From Flavobacteriaceae bacterium UBA3339 (GTDB lineage Bacteria; Bacteroidota; Bacteroidia; Flavobacteriales; Flavobacteriaceae): a stretch of DNA of 64,000 nt. The stretch covers positions 87,982-151,981 of the forward strand of contig DERN01000016.1 of the NCBI GenBank assembly GCA_002360925.1, given 5' to 3'. How positions within the stretch are numbered: position 1 is the stretch's first letter; each line of letters starts with the position of its first letter. This document shows, one piece after another, positions 59,701 through 64,000 of the stretch. The notes beneath the pieces are model-generated. The model did no database searches, was not told where the DNA came from, and saw only the letters and a program-made list of their open reading frames with translations. A program made the position numbers and the translations under genes.

Positions 59701-62002
59701 TTAACAACTCTTTATCAAATACACCTGAAGAGTAATTAAAAAAATAATCTATTCTATACTCATAATCGTGATCACCTTGAGCATCCCAAAGGTTGTAAAC
59801 GTTAATTTCATTTAATAAAGAAGAATTAACCTCTTTAAATCCCAATCGATTGCTAAAAAACTTATCTGACCTAGAATCTTGATATTTAAAATCAATTTTG
59901 TGTGTAAATGAATTTTGAAGAGGATGAAGAGCATATTCTATACTAATTGGCCTAATTTCTTTACCTCCAACAAACACCCCTGAGCTATGTTCTAAAGTAA
60001 AATATTTGTATAAAATATAATTTCCATTTTTATCTTCAACTTTTTCCAGCATCCATTTCCCTATGTTTCCTGAATTAGAACCAGAGCCCAATCGACTATT
60101 AGTACTTTGCCCATAATAATATTTAGTTCCCGATTTATCCCATACAATCCAATAGTAATTTGTGGGACTAGTTCCGATACGCTCTATTTTAGAAAATGAA
60201 CCTTCTACTTTTGGGTAAAATGTGGCATTCGACACCCGATTAATAGTCGTTGAGGATCTATGTGGGAGATATAGATCGTTACCATTTTTTAAAAGTAGTT
60301 CTTCTCCATTAAGTAAATAACCCTCTGTTTCTCTAGAAGAATCATAAGCCGGTACTCCGAATTTGGTATCTACCGATATATAAGGAATGGCAATATCCCA
60401 ACCATAACCCACGATCCCACTTGAACCATTATTGTTATAGGATACGGAAAGATTAGGCTGTAGACCACCGCGACCTGCCGGTACGGTAATCGGAAAATCC
60501 AGAGTTCCATCTCCTTTTTGATTGGCTGTCGGCGGCTGTATCTGCATGATGTTTGCCGTTGGATTGGCTACCTGAATATCGGAAATCGAAGTAGGAGTAA
60601 ATGAATTGGTTTCGGGTGATTCTGGCGCTTGAATAACCCCTGCAATATAATCGGTAAAATGATCTGTTAAGGCAACAATCTTTTGCTCTTTCTTTATAAT
60701 TGTATCGGTTTGCACGGCAAGCCATCTGCGTTGCTGCATATCAAAATACAGTACTTTAACATCTCGCTCATCATAACCTTTAGGCAGTAATTTGGCGTCG
60801 TATGTCAAGGTAAGCTTTGCCGGTTCTTTAAATTGGGCTCCATCGGGTAAAAAACGATACCCTACACGCTGATTGGTTACATTGATGATATTGGTTCCTA
60901 ACGGAGCTAAATCGATATTTCGTAACTTTTGAACCGTAATTTGATCTGCTTTTTCATAATGCTCCTTGGTAACGGCAAGATCCACATCGGAAAGGGCAAA
61001 GCCATAAGTTTTGTCTTCTGCCTGACGAACAGGAATCAAGATTTCAGGCGACATATAAGACACAAAATCTGATACTTCTTTAACTGACTGAATTAAAACA
61101 TCTTCCTGATAAAGAATAGTTCCGTCTGCTTTTACTAATTTCAGATTCAGATTGTTTAAGTCCGCTGCGTTCTCAAGCATAGTTTCAAACTCATGGTTTC
61201 GAACGGCAACATATTGATTATTGATGTAAAGTTTTGCAGACGAATGAGAAACATTTCCTTTTACATATGCTTTATCATCTTTTACATACAAAACACCTTG
61301 ATCGGCTAAAGAAATCCATTGTGTGTTTTCTTGTGGTAATGCCGTAATTCTAACATTTTTAATTTTATAATCGACTTTGTGATTTTCAAAAGCCGTAAAA
61401 AGAACATAATTCTCTCCTTGCTTTAATTGGTTGATGGAAATCGTCTCTTCAACCGATTTCCAATCTGTATTTTTCTGAACGAAATAGCCCCCAGTAGCAT
61501 TATAAGCATTAATGCTTCGTGCCACTCCGGAAGTATTCTCAATACCATAAACCTCATAACGCAGTTGTAATTCTTTACCTGACAATTGCTCTTTATCTAT
61601 ATGCAGTTTAAAAATATTATCGGAAGGATCGTCACTATTGCCACTGTTGTTATAACCAATGACTCCGGAAGAATCTTCAGAGAAAAACTCTAAAAGTTCC
61701 TCTCTGTTAGATTTTGAAACAGCAGCCTTGTGTGAAACATAAACCTGTTCTTGCCTGCCATTTGTCTGAATCTTATTTTTACCAGCATCGGTATTCTCTA
61801 ATTCTTCAAATACTAAAGAATCTGGATTATGTAACGATTTAAAATCTGATCTTATAAAAGGTATATAGTAAGCAGAAGACATCCCATAAGGGAAATGAGT
61901 CGCCATCGCATAGACCGGATAAGCAAAGAATTCAAAGAATAAACCGAAAAGCGTAATATAATATAATACGCGATAACCGAATTTAAATTTGGATTGCGTC
62001 AT
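50723..62002 (-). CDS. Giant SpvB/FG-GAP/YD-repeat (TcB-TcC-like) RHS toxin with Cys-rich insert and metzincin-like tip
   Basis: A 3759-residue protein. It starts with a signal-like helix (about 11-32), an extra beta-rich region (about 60-480), then an SpvB domain (F-P-I-T-V-P-A-G-R-G-G-L-Q-P, G-I-V-G-Y-G-W-D-I), at least six FG-GAP-like loops (DIDGDGLDDK, DVNGDGLIDY, DVNGDGYPDI, DLNGDGLADL, DFNGDGLPDY, DFDGDGYLDI) and many YD repeats. A Cys-rich insert spans 3079-3391 (22 Cys). The RHS core follows (HTDHLGSSTYLTDNFGRP, YYYGARYYDPRI, N-N-P-I-N-A-I-D-P-D-G-R-D). The last 205 residues are the toxin, with H3702-E-L-G-H-T-G-T-L-S-H3712 and M3723. It has no sorting domain of its own. Confidence 0.9.
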   Translation of the reverse strand: MTQSKFKFGYRVLYYITLFGLFFEFFAYPVYAMATHFPYGMSSAYYIPFIRSDFKSLHNPDSLVFEELENTDAGKNKIQTNGRQEQVYVSHKAAVSKSNREELLEFFSEDSSGVIGYNNSGNSDDPSDNIFKLHIDKEQLSGKELQLRYEVYGIENTSGVARSINAYNATGGYFVQKNTDWKSVEETISINQLKQGENYVLFTAFENHKVDYKIKNVRITALPQENTQWISLADQGVLYVKDDKAYVKGNVSHSSAKLYINNQYVAVRNHEFETMLENAADLNNLNLKLVKADGTILYQEDVLIQSVKEVSDFVSYMSPEILIPVRQAEDKTYGFALSDVDLAVTKEHYEKADQITVQKLRNIDLAPLGTNIINVTNQRVGYRFLPDGAQFKEPAKLTLTYDAKLLPKGYDERDVKVLYFDMQQRRWLAVQTDTIIKKEQKIVALTDHFTDYIAGVIQAPESPETNSFTPTSISDIQVANPTANIMQIQPPTANQKGDGTLDFPITVPAGRGGLQPNLSVSYNNNGSSGIVGYGWDIAIPYISVDTKFGVPAYDSSRETEGYLLNGEELLLKNGNDLYLPHRSSTTINRVSNATFYPKVEGSFSKIERIGTSPTNYYWIVWDKSGTKYYYGQSTNSRLGSGSNSGNIGKWMLEKVEDKNGNYILYKYFTLEHSSGVFVGGKEIRPISIEYALHPLQNSFTHKIDFKYQDSRSDKFFSNRLGFKEVNSSLLNEINVYNLWDAQGDHDYEYRIDYFFNYSSGVFDKELLMSIETKNTRRNRNDNQIVEDSYTHDFEYYNDVQNGLFGSEKLIQLYDDFTNEKHSALSSTIESYKTHEFNAGGGISPIANPPAWWPFSYGGTINFGFPSGVSYQSSPTMLLLDIDGDGLDDKVMKIGGEIKYRKNLGGVMFSSQLYKAYNIDNLSLFENFTKTSKEHSISLFGANVQASKSRSNSRVRTFLSDVNGDGLIDYIKDRIVYFNRMDPNSGLPTFTDNSDLTPNRIFKEGDVDPGVSPPLPNLDIDNDLMDIVKVWVAPKDGVVNIKGVISKQFTSSDNGVRFSIEKSGRNFNHIYLDPSEWDPTISTVPWNPSSPLTPIGSDPLYINQNNSDYLIPPSLLITNSQTTNLSSINVKKGEHVYFRVNSSQFPKELVRVHWDPEVIYINGDYDSPNNNKQYSSKYGDSFVFGNISSEPFIVTENGVYQLSWNSFTINNTTSYPELTDDVEILIHGYRLQTEADDTVTKQPLAGNSGTLLYKKMIKRNILNSIQGLTLPVFTFNSIDGNNPQSYVYFEIEVISTSYINWKIFDNKFAPILKSFTDNTVKHIVPKYKVYNTQLTNYYKSTFLNNDLIRIPHDFNLQNCTQDICNDRYIYLVVKDQYGKIPNSSTILPAKFRYKINSNGNVIEIRQFDGDNFSINPGNHSMLYALRGTSLYFEYYTDDYSVASRIKSYQDSNLLLLNSVGEGAQSSGTNNGLYKANIFYSNELTGLGTLYGNWGQFAYKGAKPDENFVPINKSYISKLAIAGVSSTTAPSQQEIDAMNNLIGLDISDIEYDFTTEQFIAGGVAVDLNQNQIDALLHFTMLSSDRANLAWSSHAKLFAGSNAMCPYFRFDDEGNIPMLPIPSPTNIGSFGAVSIVKESSSSSESLGKGISFFGFSIGDTSSSGKSRQINDFMDVNGDGYPDIIGDKIQLTSYRGGLTNSFIYKNLLGEHTNNGYGKAAGGSPAHIMPSFNSSGRISGVKVGTNTTFGASFGGSKFETISRPDGIMVDLNGDGLADLLKNSGYVEFNTSRSFDASQWNGYGEARLSSTISKSVNASFGGSITHFTESVQPNGETKGRASSNLDLSAGFSGSRSVTQDVNDFVDFNGDGLPDYIKDKKIYFNTGTYHMGSGFSIPKLSESSSVAHGETINASILIPFSIPFLGIIIKAGGGGGKSWIKNFNEESVSFRDFDGDGYLDIVTSASETELKVNFSKIARTNMLKMVHNPTGSKIELDYADHNVVSGTNFGPNYKMPFKKWVLSKVKVYDGFNGDGEDVQQYAFEYENGLKDRRERKFLGFGKVLSYQLKKDGSIYRTIISEYLLNEMRSFEIFLQGSASDSRKYQYIGNLLRKESVLDGAKRLLNSSEYDYVFYSLSGAVNQSSFNTNTQTNFSYTDTSRILPLIKRNKTLTRHYNGSSMSSFLDDVNSSLFENYDKYGNVIKYFDETDFNSVNINYHELNSSTQYLVNIPSIHNVNNAQRYSTTGIDQRGNIIKINRHKAFGITNEIAETDLEYDILGNLTKVIQPKPSMSSTNSDRMFYSYEYDTYFKQYVAKIQDAYGYQSETKYNGFGQPVKQKDINNVIFEYLYDATRRLETFKGPYNSEWTIQNEYKKDSNTGLYYALTKHNIKDEILAPGTQILYTSSFADGLGRIIQTKKQLELDDSNCNPIPNPGDGYRFAVSGSQIYDEFGRVTDSYLGQEELDCSANFFTGLESFTPLQHVIAERTTFSYDAQDRITQQHVYGLNATTKYEYSPGTDGFGIRRNAEKIILPEGGGSISYKDTKGRVITTQQDDTQTGQTLLTIYQYNNLGELMIATDAQGESTLYEYDGFGQKTTTVHPDNGMSSFTYDLTGKIKKFSNQNLLNQGQEIIYDYTFNQLNSITYPSHTVQYNYGAPGSTFNRAGRLTSIIDLTGSKSMTYGALGEMISENRTVKNQNGNWLTFYTNYRYDSWGRIMEMTYPDGENLEYEYNSVGQLRAIRNTLGEEYLKDVKYNFFDQPTYIEYGNEVVTINDYDITQRIRSMQLDRPDNTTLMRNVYSYDRNQNITSITNDYSQHPTLLIGGLFKKQYEYDGFNRLKHAHGEWNGGDSESHSYSLDMEYNETHGIINKNQYHHISSPPFSGESEHSYQSHYHYNNPQHPHAVTEINYLNGNANFEYDANGNMIHYYMHNPVNTFDREMIWDEQNRLMAVIDDGGKQVSHYVYDHAGERTFKSEGAISMVNVAGQNIYSVLDFNEYLIYPSGNMVVNTSRDEYSKHYYINNKRFASRLENGVNQFEYQFLQANSTSANNEPTITKSEADELLGLKEATGVQNVSYGISIGNTPDNCNEQLETIRINYVNNNYPPHASLQHCIDYIDTIRLQHNACTALILVNEYICEPRNLDDPGNTPDETPEPDLPSWKEQLDCLTELNILIAEYTNKSRLKNLNDFSKTTTAAAMQTLSFTDDDIKRAHCCQNYQNTGIWECPEYPDMTLLDCAELTEEQKTDEWAECLEDCMLSSNDAYAHGCLQHYYQTGEWLTDCYYWVVTCKECSEYAYIEEIDFVLGEGGDEEEKESIRVCLETYGVKDESNYQCWEHYYATGKWLYECELLLREWGCVNGPETEQDCYTEALRYINENLQFEPELNACEVYEFVRGHFNCSENQSGTLDPVPDTPGDLPDDWTDKGGNPNFQGDGPYNEALRKPIWWYHTDHLGSSTYLTDNFGRPSHYYETLPFGEMMVEHNQSANNPTNGGYNNAYKFNGKELDDATGMYYYGARYYDPRISIFVSVDPHTEKYRNIGGYVYVANNPINAIDPDGRDIIFTQSINKDGVTVITMTVNGKLINESSKTITAEQMNEYAARLSGAVKEYYGIKADKFEVNVVTNITAATENNKLSSTDHAFRIVDDGKLSDSQNSGQYRPEGVIGHAAFGELGVYINSDIVDHNKPATEGSYSGTGKTAKGWATFERTAAHELGHTGTLSHPTEGTEDGNLMHQTSKSNAGAKVTKEQILQMKNAYDKGELNKGRQSY

Positions 62003-62015
62003 AGTAATATCGTGT

Positions 62016-63743
62016 TTATTTTATGATTATTTTTTTTATTTGGGGAATTTCATTGATATAAGCTACCAAAACATAGACACCGGATGCTAAGTTTAGGGCT
62101 CCCAGATTGATAACATCGTGTTGAACAACACCTAAAGGAAATGTTTTGACCTGCTTGCCATCATTTTGATAGAGAATCATTTCAACAGAAGATTTCTGAG
62201 TCAAATCAAAAGCGACCTGAAGATCATCGGTAGCGTATAAAGGATTTGGATAAACACGCCACTGTTCATTATCGTAGGAAGTTCCTACATTGAAACTTTG
62301 CGTAATTTCACAACCACTGCTGTTGGAAATAATCAATTCATAATTTCCGGGCGTATTTATTGTGATGTTATTTCCGTTTGCGATCTCAATTTTATCTTTA
62401 AACCAGCTGTAGGTTAATTTTTGAGGGTTTTCTAATCGGATTTCTATCTGCTTTTCTTCAAGAGCATAATATGGTTTTAAATCGGAAGCTCGAAGCGTTC
62501 CTGAAAAGGAATTGATTCTTTTAGAAAAGAAACCTTGTTTATATTCTAAAGTAATATCAAAATAAGAAGAAGTAGTATTGGCGATCGTATAATTTTTCTT
62601 GTATTCCGTATCTGTCCATAGTTTTTTGCCTTGATCATCTATAACAGTTAATCTGAAATTCTCTAAAGCAAAAGGACTATCTAATTTTAAACGGATTTCA
62701 TTGCAGTCATTTTCAGTCTCTAATTTAAAGTTCGAACGATGTTCTTTTAATTGAATGATACTGTTGCCTGTATTGGAAAATGCTACATTTCTAAATACTA
62801 ATAAGGTATCTCTGACTCTTCCGGTATAACGGACTGTTTCTGCTGCGTTGCTTGTAACAAGTAATTCATATTCTTTAAAAGAATCCTCCGAAGAGCCGAG
62901 TTTACTTAAAGGAAATGAAAAATCTACTCTTATAGCTTCTTTATTGGTCTGAACTTGCCATTTCTTTTGATTTAGTTTGGTTCTTCGATCAAATGTAAAA
63001 GGTTGTCGGTTGTTTCCAAGTAAAACATAGGCACCATCCTCAAACTTCGCTTTTTGTTGCTTGGAGACCGAAATAATGACATCTTGATCTTTGGAATGGA
63101 TACTTTTATCGGGTTCAAGATTAAAATAAGCCATTCTGGCAACACCGAAAATATCATGATTGTACGTTTTATCACGACCATCCCACAATTCTTTATCGTT
63201 GTAGATATAGTCTTTATGATCAATTAAATTTATTCCATATTTTAGTCCCAAATAGGTACGGATCTCATTGACTGGACGAGTCGATTTTTGTTTATCAATC
63301 AGTACGACTTCAAAAATACCTGATTCCTCAATTCTTGGATTCATCCAGAATCGTCCATTCTCCATTCCTCCGTATCGTATATCTAAAAGCTCCCCATAAG
63401 ATTCATTATAACCATTGGTGTCGATTGAATCATTCAATTTTACTTGTTTCCCTTCTAAAAATACCGCACGCTTTGGTCCGATCAAAGAAAGAAGGTTTTC
63501 ATTCTTACGGGATTTATAAACTACAAAAAGATGTCCTGAAGAATTGAGTTTACGTGAAGATAGGCTCGGAGATTGTCCGTTAGATGATATCTGCCTTTTA
63601 AAATTAAGCCGTTTAGAAGATTCTGCGCTCCTTGATATCGTGGGATTGTATAACCATAGCTCAGGTTCAAAAGAAGATTGTGAAAAACCAATAGAACTAT
63701 GCAACAACGCAAAAAAGCTAAGAATGAAGTAGTTTTTTATCAT
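62016..63743 (-). CDS. T9SS type A sorting-domain protein, partner of the giant RHS toxin
   Basis: A 575-residue exported protein with a signal peptide (MIKNYFILSFFALLHSSIGF), a lectin/DUF8202-like region (about 60-290) containing I-R-T-Y-L-G-L-K-Y-G-I, a beta-rich middle with an Ig-like segment (about 430-485), and a T9SS type A C-terminal domain (W-R-V-Y-P-N-P-L at about 496-503, S-G-V-Y-V-L-V-A-Y, ending K-K-I-I-I-K). It is exported across the outer membrane by T9SS. The giant toxin starts 13 bases after its stop. This repeats the order of the first locus, with a much longer partner. Confidence 0.85.
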   Translation of the reverse strand: MIKNYFILSFFALLHSSIGFSQSSFEPELWLYNPTISRSAESSKRLNFKRQISSNGQSPSLSSRKLNSSGHLFVVYKSRKNENLLSLIGPKRAVFLEGKQVKLNDSIDTNGYNESYGELLDIRYGGMENGRFWMNPRIEESGIFEVVLIDKQKSTRPVNEIRTYLGLKYGINLIDHKDYIYNDKELWDGRDKTYNHDIFGVARMAYFNLEPDKSIHSKDQDVIISVSKQQKAKFEDGAYVLLGNNRQPFTFDRRTKLNQKKWQVQTNKEAIRVDFSFPLSKLGSSEDSFKEYELLVTSNAAETVRYTGRVRDTLLVFRNVAFSNTGNSIIQLKEHRSNFKLETENDCNEIRLKLDSPFALENFRLTVIDDQGKKLWTDTEYKKNYTIANTTSSYFDITLEYKQGFFSKRINSFSGTLRASDLKPYYALEEKQIEIRLENPQKLTYSWFKDKIEIANGNNITINTPGNYELIISNSSGCEITQSFNVGTSYDNEQWRVYPNPLYATDDLQVAFDLTQKSSVEMILYQNDGKQVKTFPLGVVQHDVINLGALNLASGVYVLVAYINEIPQIKKIIIK

Positions 63744-63979
63744 AATTAGTGTTTTTATTAAATGTTTAACGCTAAACTATATATAATATTTTATAATTAA
63801 AAACATTATCTTAAAATTTTATTAATTATATCCAAAAAACATAAAAATAAGTGGTTTTTAAGATTTAAAGAGATTCTTTTTACTGATTGTTTAAAACTAA
63901 CTAAGACCAATGCTTACATGCACTATCTACGCTGTATCTATGCTTTATAGCTGAAGTTGCTATTCTTTGAAATACACTA

Positions 63980-64000
63980 TGACCCGTCCTAAAATAACTA
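63980..64000. mobile_element. Possible insertion-sequence end at the window edge
   Basis: The last 21 bases begin TGACCCGTCC followed by AAAATAA, which resembles the terminal repeat of IS3-type elements in Bacteroidota. The rest would lie outside the window. The gap 63744-63979 before it is AT-rich; apart from the upstream region of the toxin operon I see nothing in it. Confidence 0.25.

Noticed and set aside
36844..62002. The repetitive coding sequence of the two RHS genes as a repeat array or CRISPR
   Set aside because: The repetition is the degenerate YD-repeat and FG-GAP coding pattern; there are no identical direct repeats with regular spacers and no cas genes.

Overview
The window is chromosomal DNA from a low-GC Bacteroidota, most likely a member of the Flavobacteriia. 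The sequence shows this through repeated promoter elements of the form TAnnTTTG (the -7 box of Bacteroidota sigma-ABfA), few Shine-Dalgarno sites, proteins with type IX secretion (T9SS) C-terminal sorting domains, and a flavobacterial-type set of housekeeping genes. I cannot name the genus from sequence alone.

Layout. 1-31.7 kb is core genome: the end of a CvpA-like gene, a small conserved gene plus pheS, a seven-gene PadR-controlled cluster of five paralogous small membrane proteins (1.8-5.9 kb), a PaaE-type ferredoxin reductase, purD, a capsule/exopolysaccharide locus (8.4-18.5 kb: priming sugar-phosphate transferase, UDP-xylose synthase, glycosyltransferases, ligase/polymerase-like proteins, flippase, chain-length protein), a nucleoside-phosphorylase-like protein, a GH3-type adenylating enzyme, two tandem TatA genes, tex, rpiB, rnr, a head-GIN protein and a LysE-type exporter.

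At 31.7 kb lies tRNA-Ala(GGC). Its 3' end is the left boundary of a 17.2-kb integrative mobilizable element (31775-49018), bounded by a perfect 25-bp direct repeat. Its right half is a mobility backbone: tyrosine integrase, a small HTH protein, a helicase/primase pair separated by nine copies of an iteron-like 7-mer, and a MobV-type relaxase with a structured non-coding region behind it. Its left half is cargo: a T9SS-sorted partner protein, an SpvB/FG-GAP/YD-repeat (TcB-TcC-like) toxin shell broken by one apparent frameshift, its toxin tip and immunity gene, and then a row of displaced toxin and immunity fragments, typical of a polymorphic toxin locus that has exchanged tips repeatedly.

Beyond the right attachment site there is an ORF-poor AT-rich kilobase that begins with a second integrase-arm-like repeat. 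After it comes a second, larger toxin locus of the same plan (50.3-63.7 kb): a T9SS-sorted 575-residue protein followed by a 3759-residue SpvB/FG-GAP/YD-repeat protein with an unusual Cys-rich insert and a metzincin-type protease tip, then a lipoprotein that is the likely immunity factor. The second locus may be part of another island at the same tRNA.

Most interesting points: the same two-gene plan (separate T9SS-sorted partner directly upstream of an RHS/Tc-type toxin lacking its own sorting domain) occurs twice; the integrative element carries iterons; and the Cys-rich repeat module lies inside a toxin shell. All function calls rest on motif recognition by eye; no database search was run.
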